From positions 67,526,452-67,590,451 of the forward strand of contig CP154956.1 of the NCBI GenBank assembly GCA_039621445.1: a stretch of DNA of 64,000 bases, written 5' to 3'. The stretch's first letter is position 1. Every line of letters begins with the position of its first letter. The notes under the pieces were generated by a model, which did not search any database, had not been told where the DNA came from, and saw nothing but the letters and a program-made list of their open reading frames with translations. This DNA is from Euglena gracilis (lineage: Eukaryota; Euglenida; Euglenophyceae; Euglenales). The translations under genes and the position numbers were made by a program. Below are positions 56,258 to 63,963 of the stretch, one piece after another.

Positions 56258-56560
56258 CACGGTCAACATTCATCGAGAAAGTCATCTTGCATGCCGCTCA
56301 GCCGGGCAGACCGTCGGAAGTTATCTCCAACAGGACTGGTACAATAGCATATTGGTACAACCACAAAAAGAGCGAATGCCATCCTGGCGAAGTTGTGGGC
56401 CGACATCCAAGGAAAGACAGTGGTTGTATGGGTTGACAACTTCTATAAGAAAAGGTATGGTGTTGACGAGGGTTGACTGACACATCACTGAATGGGACCG
56501 CCATCATTCTCCTGAATACACCCACACTTGGTTCTTGGAAGGGATATGTGTTGATACATA
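56258..56560 (+). pseudogene. Frameshifted coding remnant, possibly a transposase
   Basis: Three successive plus-strand frames give protein-like segments. The first contains HAAQPGRPSEVISNRTGTIA (about 56,265-56,360), the second AKLWADIQGKTVVVWVDNFY (about 56,385-56,445, running to KKRYGVDEG and a stop at 56,476), the third LNGTAIILLNTPTLGSWKGY (about 56,488-56,547). At least two frame changes separate them. The hydrophobic strand ending in D-N resembles an acidic catalytic strand of DDE-type recombinases, which is inference. No inverted repeats are clearly paired around it. Confidence 0.35.
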
Positions 56561-57092
56561 GGTACCTCCTGGCGGGGCAGCACACAGCAAAGGCGCTTTG
56601 GGTTCATTCCAGTTTGGATACGGAGGTCATTGTTTTATTCAGGGAGCTGATTTGCAACGTTGCACTCCTGCATTCAAGTCAACGTCCAAGGGTCTTGTTT
56701 GTTCCGCCATCATCTTCGCAGGTTCTTCTTCTTGCACCTCCTTTCCTCCCCAAATGTTCACCTCGTGGGTGATTACTGCTGCAGTCCTTCGTGTTCTGCC
56801 GGTGCAAGTGCCCAAAGTTAGTGTGAACACATTTTCTCTGACGGTGGCAACCGTTTTTAACACCTTTTGCAAACTAACAAAAAGTGAAATTTGCATACCG
56901 GGGGCCGCAATTACCGCGGGTGGGTAATTCCCGCTCGGGCTTAAACGCGGCCATTTTAGGCGCGCTCCACGGCCGAAGCGCGCTAATAAACCCCGCGTTA
57001 ATAAACCCCGCGCTATTGCCCAAATCGCGGAAACTGCGCCATTCCTTATTTTTGCCCCGTTCCCAACGTCCCCTGGTGAAAGATGCATCACA
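56561..57092. other. Mixed sequence, no firm gene
   Basis: Balanced-composition DNA to about 56,890 may continue the decayed coding remnant. From 56,900 to 57,040 there are GC-rich words: AATTACCGCGGGTGGGTAAT and two copies of AATAAACCCCGCG. A related CGGTAATTACCCACCAGCGG stretch occurs at about 59,250. Confidence 0.45.
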
Positions 57093-57294
57093 CAGGGTTG
57101 GATGGTTAATCGAAAAACGGTTAATCGCTTGTGACCCCCCCAGTTAATCGATCGTTTGTGGGGTGGACAATTAACCATGGTTAATCGAAAAACGGTTAAT
57201 CGCTTGTGGCCCCCCCAGTTAATCGACGTTTTTTTTTGGCGGAAATCAAACATGTCTTGGGTTTGGGAACACTTCTCTACCCTTTGGGGACTTA

Positions 57295-57435
57295 CCACGC
57301 CCCCCCCCCCCCATATAAGACCCCCCCCTTTGGCCGGCCAAAGGCCGGCCCTTTGGCCGGGCCTGGGGGGCCTAGGCCCCCCCCGTAGGATTTTGGCTCC
57401 CGAGGGGGGGTCTGAGATGGGGGGGGGGGCATGGC
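57295..57435. mobile_element. CCATGCCCCC-type miniature element
   Basis: It begins TACCACGCCCCCC and ends GGGGGGGCATGGC, giving inverted G/C-rich ends. The centre has TTTGGCCGGCCAAAGGCCGG palindromes. It resembles 59,445-59,649. It interrupts the minus-strand frame of the surrounding hAT-like element. Confidence 0.5.
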
Positions 57436-57437
57436 AG

Positions 57438-57634
57438 ACACTGGGTGGGGATGGACCCCGTTGTGTGTGGTGATTGAAGTTCCCTTTTGGAAAAGAGTCA
57501 CTTTTCAACTGCAACACCCAACATAACCCTTCGGAGGAGGGGTGGTAATTGTCATCAGATAAAGAAGCTGTGACCCCAGTTATTTGCGCAATCGCCATAG
57601 TGATTGCTCTGTTGATGCGCTCATGTTTGTGCAA
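57438..57634 (-). pseudogene. Possible hAT transposase remnant
   Basis: A minus-strand frame of about 65 codons reads INRAITMAIAQITG, then LSDDNYHPSSEGLCWVLQLK and DSFPKGNFNHH. hAT transposases carry a comparable run: an alternating A-I-x-x-I-A helix, then a region around E-G-F-x-x-L-L before a P-x-Y motif. The match is by eye and weak. There is no ATG at its start and an upstream stop codon is close. Its position inside an element with hAT-like ends supports the reading. It is broken on its downstream side by the insert at 57,295-57,435. Confidence 0.35.
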
Positions 57635-58000
57635 ATGATTTTACGCCAACTTGGCTATCTGAACCATTAGACAGGCAACAGAGATCCGTGTGGTTTTCAT
57701 TTTTTTTTGGTTTGTTTGGAGAGTCCGAGCTCTGGTTTGGGGATGATGTTTCCAAGCACCAATTTGGCAAGGTGTGCAACACTACTCAAGGGTGGGGACA
57801 CTTTGAATTTTTTTGTGGTGGTTAATCGAAATTAATCGAGGGAAAGGCACAGTTAATCGAAAATTGGTTAATCGCTTGTTGACCCCCAGTTAACCATGGT
57901 TAATCGCTTGACCCCAAAAATAACGGTTAATTGCCCAACCCTGCATCACATGCCTGAGAAGCGAAACCGGAAGTGGAACCTGGAGGGTTTAAGATACTGT

Positions 58001-58190
58001 GTCAAGAACTGTGTTTGGGCCAAGAGTTAGGGGGAGCCCAGGGGCGGGGACCGCGGCGCCGAAGGCGCCGTGGTCGCGCCTGGGCCCCCCTAAAACCTTG
58101 GCCCAAAACACTGTTCTTGTTTGAAACCGTGTTTTGGGCGAAGATTTAAGACTTTTAAAGTCTCAAAATCGACCCAAACACAGTTTCAAG
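58001..58190. mobile_element. Foldback miniature element, ~190 bp
   Basis: The ends AACTGTGTTTGGGCC and, on the complement, AACTGTGTTTGGGTC are inverted. The centre is a GC-rich hairpin with CCGCGGCGCCGAAGGCGCCG. The same sequence lies inside the palindrome-tailed element at 34,757-34,935 and, with its hairpin core deleted, at 53,085-53,240. Confidence 0.75.
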
Positions 58191-59035
58191 GATTTTAATC
58201 AAGTGTTTATGTTATAAGTTTATGTTATCAAGCTCAAGTTACAAGTCAAGACCAACAGCAAGCGGAAGAAAAGACTTCAAGAACCTTTTCTGGTGTGGAG
58301 AATTTCAACACTTACATGCTGACTTATTGGAAGGTTAATCAGGACCTGACATGTCCCTGCTAAACTGCTCCATGTTGTTGGGAATGGTCGTCGTGTATGT
58401 TTTCTGATTCCTGTTTGCTGTGCCCAAAAACTCGAAGTTTTTTGTTTGCCTGTCCATTTTGTTGCACCGTAAGGGAAACAGGATTTGCAAAACAGTTGTT
58501 TGATTCACACCTTGGGTCCAGTTTCGGGCCAGTTTTGGGGCCAGTTTTGGGGCCACTTCAGTTCCCAGGATTTGTTGGAATGGTGTCTTGAAAAAACCAT
58601 TGTGAGGACATACCACAGACAAATGAAATGCTACAGATGCATGCGAATATGTCACACACATTTTCTTCTGGATGTTTCTGTGACATCATTCTTGCAACAT
58701 TTGGCACATTTCGCACGTCACTTTTCAACTCAGGACATGTCTTTTCCAAAATGAGAACTTTTTCTGAAAAACGTTTTCTAGGGATGACTCTTTCTTTTCA
58801 AGAAAAGTTTGTCGTTTTAATCCTTTCAGCTCCCCCAGCAATGTGAGTATTTTCCTTGGAAACGAATTGTTCACCCTCCCTTTTTAGGGACCTCAATGTT
58901 GAGAAATTAATTTGGCAGATTCCGTAGGTTCACTCCTGACAAAATCAAAATACCAACTAAACAGAATCAAATATTCTCGGGACCCTGAATAGGAATGTTT
59001 TTATTGTTCCCCAGGACGCGAAACACCAGCAACAT
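58191..59035. other. Unique-looking sequence, no firm gene
   Basis: This is the longest stretch of balanced composition without G/C tracts. Both strands have open frames of 60-110 codons (minus 58,335-58,661; plus 58,485-58,754) with no recognisable domain and mutual overlap. It may be host single-copy DNA, an intron or an old transposon body. Three copies of CAGTTTTGGGGC-like words occur at 58,515-58,555. Confidence 0.4.
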
Positions 59036-59444
59036 TTTTTGGGGGGGGGCAAGCATGGGGAAACACCGCAGGAAGGATGTTTCGGTCCGAAAACTCACCT
59101 GTGTCCCATCCCTCGCACTTCGGGGCCGGTAGAACCTTCCATGGGCTGCGACACAATGTCGGTGTCGCGAAGCAGGGTGCGGGGGCGCGTTGTTTGTCCC
59201 CGTGGGCCCCGGGGGCGGCGCGCTGTAAAACCCCGCGGTAATTGGCGTCGCGGTAATTACCCACCAGCGGTAATTGTCGGCACCCAGTAATTTGTGGAGG
59301 AAAACAGCCAGCTTTGGAGCTACTCTTTCCTTTGTCGTTCCAATATGGCATAAATCTATCCAATTTCGAAAGGATGTTGTCACTAAAACGACCGACGGGC
59401 CCGTCGGTCATTCGTTGCACCAGGTGGCCGCCTGGGAACATTAC
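59036..59444. other. Mixed sequence with GGTAATT words
   Basis: GCGGTAATTGGCGTCGCGGT and CAGCGGTAATTGTCGG (59,225-59,280) resemble 56,905-56,935 in the opposite direction. The part at 59,285-59,400 is open in two minus-strand frames, without a recognisable product. Confidence 0.45.
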
Positions 59445-59649
59445 CATGCCCCCCCCCCTTTATGTACCTCCCCCCGGGAGGCCAAAACCGGGCAGGAGGT
59501 ACACAATGGGGGGGAGGTACACAATGGGGGGGGGGGCAAGTTTTTCTTTGGCGGGACATGGGAGAAGGTGGTGCTACCCCCCCCCCCCATTATGTACCTC
59601 CCCCCCAGGGGGTACACAATGGGGGGGTACACAATGGGGGGGGGCATGG
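59445..59649. mobile_element. CCATGCCCCC-ended miniature element
   Basis: The inverted ends CCATGCCCCCCCC and GGGGGGGGGCATGG are flanked by TA on both sides. Internal words TTATGTACCTCCCCCC and GGGGGTACACAATGGGG repeat in both directions. The TA flanks would fit a Tc1/mariner-type insertion, but TA is too short to be decisive. Confidence 0.55.
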
Positions 59650-59805
59650 TATCTTCCACGCAGGGTTCTTTGTGTATGTGATTTCACAATTGAATCAAAA
59701 AAAATGGTCAAGTCATTGAGAATTTGTGCATTGATACAACAAAAAGTTCAAAAGAAAGGATTTCAATGAAAAATCAAAGCCAAGAGGCCCAAGAGGCCTC
59801 TTGGC

Positions 59806-59904
59806 ATACCATAGGGGGGCCTATGTGGGTCCCCACTTGGGATTCGGCCAGGGTGACTAATAGGGGCGGGGGTGAACTCGGGGGGGGGGGGGGGGCATGG
59901 TAAA
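59806..59904. mobile_element. Related GGGCATGGTA-ended fragment
   Basis: TACCATAGGGGGGCC at the left and GGGGGGGCATGGTAA at the right resemble the ends of the preceding element. The left end is diverged, so the boundary is tentative. Confidence 0.35.
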
Positions 59905-59942
59905 TTACCAGATCACAACGGCCCGCCAATCGTGGCCTCCTC

Positions 59943-60066
59943 CGTCTCTCAGTCCCTTTGGCAACGAAGGCTTTGGACGAGAAGGCTGCTGGATGGAAGG
60001 GCCATCCTTCCAACAACGTTCTCACTGAGGAGGAATTGATTACGGTGGCGGTGGCAATTGAGGGGG
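59943..60066 (+). CDS. Possible exon-like fragment, unknown
   Basis: A plus-strand frame reads LATKALDEKAAGWKGHPSNN, then VLTEEELITVAVAIEG, in balanced-composition DNA, and runs into CCCCCCGCGTCCC tracts at 60,070. The acidic and hydrophobic pattern looks like real protein. There is no ATG at its start and no family I can name. It may be an exon interrupted by the C-rich repeat. Confidence 0.25.
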
Positions 60067-60525
60067 TGTTCCCCCCGCGTCCCCCCCGCGTCCCCCGCGT
60101 CCCCCCCGCGTCCCGGATTTTGGCCGGGCACATTTTTTTGGTCGTCCAAAGGAAAATTACATACAAATTTGGGTAACACCAAAGAAAACGTGGGGGGTTG
60201 TCGGGCCACAGTTCCCCCCCGCGTCCCCCCCTCGGCCCCCCCCGCGTCCCCCCCCCCCCCCGCGTCCCGAACCACCCCCTGAGGAGAAAAGAATGTTGGA
60301 TGTTCAACGTCGAAACGTACTGTGCCTCACCGATTGCATTCCTTGTTGGCGACTCTTGGCGTTGTCCAGCATCCCTCTGGTGTGATTTGTCCGCTCTTCG
60401 TGTCCCAATCTCTTTGTCAAGGTTCAACACTCTCACCTTTCTCATATTTTTAAACTTAAGGGGGTGTTCCCCCCGTGACCCCCCCGTGACCCCCCCCCCC
60501 GTGACCCCCCCCGTGACCCGAACAA
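60067..60525. repeat. C-rich GGTGTTCCCCCCGCG repeats around a unique stretch
   Basis: Copies of CCCCCCGCGTCCCCCC occur at 60,067-60,115 and 60,212-60,285, and a related CCCCCCGTGACCCCCC at 60,467-60,520. Between them, 60,290-60,450 is unique and open on both strands (for example NLDKEIGTRRADKSHQRDAG on minus), with no family recognised. Confidence 0.5.
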
Positions 60526-60815
60526 GGACCCTTTTAGGCGAAATTTTGTAGGGTAAATTTTTGGCCGGTGATGCCTAATTTGATAAAATTCTTAGGCAGA
60601 TTCCTAATTTTGAGGTGTAAATTTTCAAATTTGGGCTTGGTGATTCCTAATTAGGTGTTAAAATCCTAATTTCAGGTGTGGGGATTCCTAATTTGTGGAA
60701 TTTCTTCCCAAAAATTCCGGCTCGGTGATTCCTAATTTTGCCACCAAAGAATGTGGTGTTCCCCCCGTGACCCCCCCGTGACCCCCCCCGTGACCCGAAC
60801 CACCCCCTAAGAGTG
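60526..60815 (+). repeat. ATTCCTAATTT dispersed repeat, copy 2
   Basis: It contains repeated CCTAATTT words (60,573-60,745), GTGTGGGGATTCCTAATTTG and AATGTGGTGTTCCCCCC, then CCGTGACCCCCCCGTGACC. It parallels 54,381-54,595 in order. Confidence 0.65.
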
Positions 60816-61020
60816 GACACAATTTTCTGGCAGAAAACGGGCTCGTCCACGTGTATGGTGTCAAAAAAACGTGTTCAGAACACGTTTTTTTTGGCAGAAA
60901 TCCGTGTTTTGAACACGCGTACAGTGTCAAAAAACGTGTCCAAAATTTTTGACACTGTACACATGGACTGAACACGGTTTTCCATGACGCTGTACATCGT
61001 GGACTGAACACGGTTTCAAC
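60816..61020. repeat. GTGTCAAAAAACGTGT inverted repeats
   Basis: Several short palindromes lie together: AACGTGTTCAGAACACGTT (about 60,878-60,896) and GTGTCAAAAAACGTG against TTTTTGACACTGTAC (60,925-60,962). CTGTACA-ATGGACTGAACACGG is directly repeated twice after them. They resemble element subterminal sequence without an identifiable partner. Confidence 0.55.
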
Positions 61021-61467
61021 AAAATCGCGTGTGTTTCCAAGTCGATAGGTGCAAAACCCTTTTGTTGCTCAACCGTTGGAGGGCCCCAAAATAACAAAAT
61101 CCCTTGTGTCTACTGCAAAAGAGGGGGAGGACGCCGGTTCTGTCTTGAGCCACGGCCAGGGAGATTCGGAAGCAATGTGCAAACGGTGATGGGGAACGGA
61201 AGCGCAGCCGAGGATTTCAAATGCATGTTTTGTTTTAAGAGTCTTTTGGTGTGGGTTTGGACAAGGTTTTCCTCTTGATTCGTGACGGTCAAGGGGCTGT
61301 TAGTAGGCAATTGTTATTGACTTGTATGTCAACGTTGCCGCCAGAGTTGCAAAAGAACTTCATGCAATCCCTTGTGTTACCAAGTCATTTTTGTGTCAAA
61401 TTCCTTTTGTTGCTGAACCTATTTTGGTCAAATTGTTCGTTAGGACCCCAAAACACTCCCCCACTTG
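61021..61467 (+). other. Mixed sequence, possible coding fragment
   Basis: At 61,248-61,480 two overlapping plus-strand frames are open. One contains GAVSRQLLLTCMSTLPPELQ, the other VAARVAKELHAIPCVTKSFL. Both cannot be coding, and neither shows a domain I know. AAATAACAAAATCCCTTGTG at 61,089 is the same phrase found in several transposon repeats of this window. Confidence 0.3.
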
Positions 61468-61517
61468 TAACCGTGAATTGAGGCCCGGCGCCTGCCCTGT
61501 ATTTCGTGGGTGTGAAC

Positions 61518-61612
61518 ACGAAATACAGGGCGTTATTTTCAATTCACGAATACAGGCTGTATTTGTGAATTGGGTATTCACGAAATACAGGCTGTATTTC
61601 GTGAATTGTACT
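61518..61612 (+). repeat. ACGAAATACAGG subterminal repeat, left copy
   Basis: About 95 bp with internal palindromes (ACGAAATACAGGCTGTATTT followed by CGTGAATTG) recur almost exactly, in the same direction, at 62,369-62,463. They flank the gene-bearing part of copy 3. Confidence 0.85.
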
Positions 61613-61763
61613 TTTTTGTTTTTATAACAGCTTCTGAAACTAGAAACCTTCTTGCATCACATCGTCTGAAGTAATTCAGAAAAAAACCAAATGCACAAAG
61701 CAAAAGAAAATTGAATGGCATGTCCTAGGTGATAAATGAAGGCGGTGCACAACTAGTGCAACG

Positions 61764-62120
61764 TCAGATAGCAAAGTGCCGTGGATTTACGCCGGGAAAG
61801 CTAACGAGGTTTGCACGAATGACACACCCATGACCCATGTTTGGGCTCATGGCATAAATGCACACAACGCCAGTGGTATGAAAGGGAACAAGCATCGCAC
61901 TGCACTCGATTTCAAGGAGGTGAGCAAATGCAGATTGCTCTGTCGCTGCCATTCCAGACGCTTTCTTTTTGGCAGCCTCTAGCAGAAGGTCATCGTGCAG
62001 GGGGTCAATAGCAGGGTTCTTTCTGTTCTCCCAACCCTGCTTAATTGTGGCCAAAAATTCAGCAACTTTTGGGGGTTGTGTCAACATTCTGTCCATGGTG
62101 TTTGCCGCTTTCTTCGCCAT
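61764..62120 (-). CDS. MAKK small protein, element-encoded
   Basis: A 118-residue frame starts MAKKAANTMDRMLTQPPKVA and ends VNPRHFAI. The middle has IDPLHDDLLLEAAKKKASG and AATEQSAFAHLLEIE, which align with the MAKR frame at 52,571. The start at 62,120 is chosen over an in-frame upstream ATG at 62,255 because homologous copies begin here and the upstream part is G/C-rich. Residues after about 85 have no counterpart in the 52.6 kb copy. It has no visible signal peptide, membrane segment or catalytic signature. It is the most intact member of the family in the window; function is unknown. Confidence 0.6.
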   Translation of the reverse strand: MAKKAANTMDRMLTQPPKVAEFLATIKQGWENRKNPAIDPLHDDLLLEAAKKKASGMAATEQSAFAHLLEIECSAMLVPFHTTGVVCIYAMSPNMGHGCVIRANLVSFPGVNPRHFAI

Positions 62121-62368
62121 TTTTTGGAGAACAGAGTGAGGAGAAACACGGGGTGAAGGTGCGAAAATAGCTCTAAAAAGCTCTAAAAACGAAAAGCATT
62201 GTGGGGGGCCTTTGCGGGGGGACCGGCCGCCTTCGGCGCCGCCCCCCACCCCCAAAGTGCCCCCCTATAACTTGGCCTTACATCCATATCTCGTTTTCCA
62301 GGACCAGGGGTGTGTTATCAATGTGTTCCAGGTCATCTGGACAATGTTTTCACATTTTGGTTTCTATT

Positions 62369-62463
62369 CACGGAATACAGGGCGTTATTTTCAATTCACG
62401 AATACAGGCTGTATTTGTGAATTGGGTATTCACGAAATACAGGCTATATTTCGTGAATTGTAT
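62369..62463 (+). repeat. ACGAAATACAGG subterminal repeat, right copy
   Basis: This is a near-identical direct copy of 61,518-61,612. It lies upstream of the MAKK frame, between the gene and the element end. Confidence 0.85.
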
Positions 62464-62574
62464 TTTTTGAAAATTTTGGCAAAAAAAAACGCCCCAAAAG
62501 TGCCCGAAACCATGGCGTGAAGCACATCAACGAAATACAGGGCAGGCGCCGGGCCTCTTAATTAACGGTTACAG

Positions 62575-62682
62575 AAAAATCGTGGGCTATAACCCGTATA
62601 CAGGCCGTATAACGGGTCAAGGGCGCCTACGGCGCCCTTGACCCGTTATACGGCCTGTATACGGGTTATGCCCACGATTTTT
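62575..62682. repeat. Near-perfect palindrome of copy 3
   Basis: The arms AAAAATCGTGGGC, ATAACCCGTATACAGGCCGT and AACGGGTCAAGGGCGCC are mirrored around TAC. It is about 108 bp and can form a long hairpin. Its sequence differs completely from the palindrome at 62,716, but its position in the element is the same. Confidence 0.9.
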
Positions 62683-62715
62683 ATATAAGAAATATCCCGG
62701 CGAGATTTTCTACAC

Positions 62716-62829
62716 ACAAATTGTGGCAGAGCCCAGATTTCAGCCTGAAAACGTGTTCAGCCAGGGGCCCCCGAAGGGGCCCCCTGAACACGTTTTCAGG
62801 CTGAAATCTGGGCTCAGCCACAATTTGTG
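62716..62829. repeat. Near-perfect palindrome of copy 4
   Basis: ACAAATTGTGGCAGAGCCC, GATTTCAGCCTGAAAACGTG and TTCAGCCAGGGGCCCC are mirrored around GAA with few mismatches. It matches the intact palindrome at 35,479-35,591 and the split one at 51,601-52,425. Confidence 0.9.
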
Positions 62830-62994
62830 TATAAAAAACGTGTTCAGAGCCCGCCAAATGCCTGCCCTGAAATTCGTGGTCATGATTCACACAAGGGGTC
62901 AAAAGCGGGAAATGTGAAATTCGGACGCAAAAAACTGCGCCCTAATGGAAAACGTGCCTGACCACAGATGCATTAATGGAATTCCACGCCGCAC

Positions 62995-63400
62995 GGTAAA
63001 CCCCCCTCCCAAATAACCCCCCCCCCAAATAACCCCCCCCCCCAAATAACACATCCCCCTCGGGGGCCGATTTCGAGCACCCAAATAACACCCCCCTATT
63101 TTCCTTTGGTTTTGCATGTAAAAATGGCACCCCCCCCCCAAACAACACACCCCGCCTTGGGGCCCCAGTTCGGGTGCCCAAATAACACACCGGGGGGGGG
63201 GGTGTTATTTGGGGGGGGGTTACTCTATTTCCAAATCTGGGCCAATTTTCACCAAATTTGGATATCCACCCTAGTGGTCCCCAAATGGCAAAATTCATTG
63301 TCCTGCATGGTTGAAACAGTCATACCAGGACCTCAGGGCCACTTTGGGGCACTTTTGGTGACATTTTTAGGAATGAAAACCGGACGCCGGGTTTTGGACA
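62995..63400 (+). repeat. CAAATAACACCCCCC repeat, second copy
   Basis: CCCAAATAAC-C tract units, TTTTCCTTTGGTTTTGCATG and GGGGGGTGTTATTTGGGG parallel 50,755-51,075, which has CCTTTGGTTTTCCATG. The later part (63,230-63,400) is mixed sequence without a gene. Confidence 0.65.
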
Positions 63401-63418
63401 AAACCGGCATTCCTAACG

Positions 63419-63715
63419 CCGGGTTTTGGGGGTGTACCCCCCGCGCCCCCCCCCCCCCCGCGCGACCCCCCCCCCGCGACCCACACATGGTGGGTTTCTG
63501 GATCCCAAGCAGGTTCCAAAAATGACTCCTTAATTAGGAATTGGCACCCAAATTAGGAATCAAAATTGTCAAAAATGTGTGATAAATTCCTAATTGGATC
63601 TATTTTTAGATCCAAAAAGTTCCAAAAATAGGTCACATCTGACGTTGTATGTGAGGTCACACCGGTCACACGTGACCCATCAAAACTGTCACGTTCCCCT
63701 CGCGACCCCCCCGCG
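63419..63715 (+). repeat. ATTAGGAATTGGCACCC repeat, second copy
   Basis: GGGGGTGTACCCCCC, TTAGGAATTGGCACCCAAAT, TGTGATAAATTCCTAATTGG, AGGTCACATCTGACGTTGTA and GGTCACACGTGACCC follow the same order as 50,345-50,620. Long conservation over 280 bp without an open frame suggests a mobile or regulatory repeat. Confidence 0.75.
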
Positions 63716-63732
63716 ACTCATACACCCCCTTT

Positions 63733-63785
63733 AGGACAGAACCGGCGTCCGGAAAACCTGTGGGGGGGGACGCCGGTTCTGTCCT
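63733..63785. repeat. Inverted repeat AGGACAGAACCGGCGTCC
   Basis: AGGACAGAACCGGCGTCC and its complement GGACGCCGGTTCTGTCCT are separated by a G-rich loop. The half-site GACGCCGGTTCTGTC also occurs at about 61,130. Confidence 0.8.
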
Positions 63786-63799
63786 GAACCCGGTGTCTC

Positions 63800-63925
63800 A
63801 AACGCTGGTTTAATGGAAAACGTGTCATTGCCACAAATGCCTTAATGGAAAACGTGCCTGAACACAGATGCCTTAATGGAAAACGTGTCATTGCCACAGA
63901 TGCCCTCATGGAAAACGTGTCACCC
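63800..63925 (+). repeat. ~30-bp GGAAAACGTG repeats upstream of MAKR
   Basis: Units alternate GGAAAACGTGTCATTGCCAC and GGAAAACGTGCCTGAACAC. They correspond to the CACTGAAAACGTG units of copies 1 and 2, with AATGG in place of CACTG. Confidence 0.75.
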
Positions 63926-63929
63926 CCCC

Positions 63930-63953
63930 TTTTTCTTTTCTTTTTTTCTGCAG
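63930..63953 (+). other. Possible 3' splice site before the MAKR start
   Basis: A pyrimidine tract of T with few C ends in CTGCAG ten bases before the ATG at 63,964. This is the usual form of a eukaryotic intron end. It is absent at the other copies, so it may be chance. Confidence 0.3.
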
Positions 63954-63963
63954 CCCTCCCACT

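Larger units (their letters stand above)
57093..57943 (-). mobile_element. hAT-like element with GGTTAATCG subterminal repeats
   Basis: Ends are CAGGGTTGGATGGTTAAT and, on the complement, CAGGGTTGGGCAATTAACC. CATCACA follows the right end and precedes the left end; GCATCACA is an 8-bp direct repeat if the boundary is shifted by one base. Subterminal GGTTAATCG words repeat at both ends (57,110-57,225 and 57,820-57,935). CAGGG ends and 7-8-bp duplications suggest the hAT superfamily. A smaller C/G-ended insert lies at 57,295-57,435. Confidence 0.7.
61468..62684 (-). mobile_element. Palindrome-tailed element, copy 3 (encodes MAKK protein)
   Basis: Inverted ends read GAGGCCCGGCGCCTGCCCTG at 61,479 and its complement ending at about 62,560; both are preceded outward by a TAACCG word. 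The inner part GCCTGCCCTGTATTTCGTGG matches GCCTGCCCTGAAATTCGTGG of copies 1 and 2, which places them in one family. A near-perfect palindrome (62,575-62,682) follows the right end. The gene reads away from the palindrome, as in copy 2. Two direct repeats of about 95 bp lie in the body. No clean target duplication was found. Confidence 0.75.

Noticed and set aside
58335-58754. Overlapping open frames on both strands as genes
   Set aside because: Neither strand has a recognisable domain, a start context or splice signals, and the two exclude each other.
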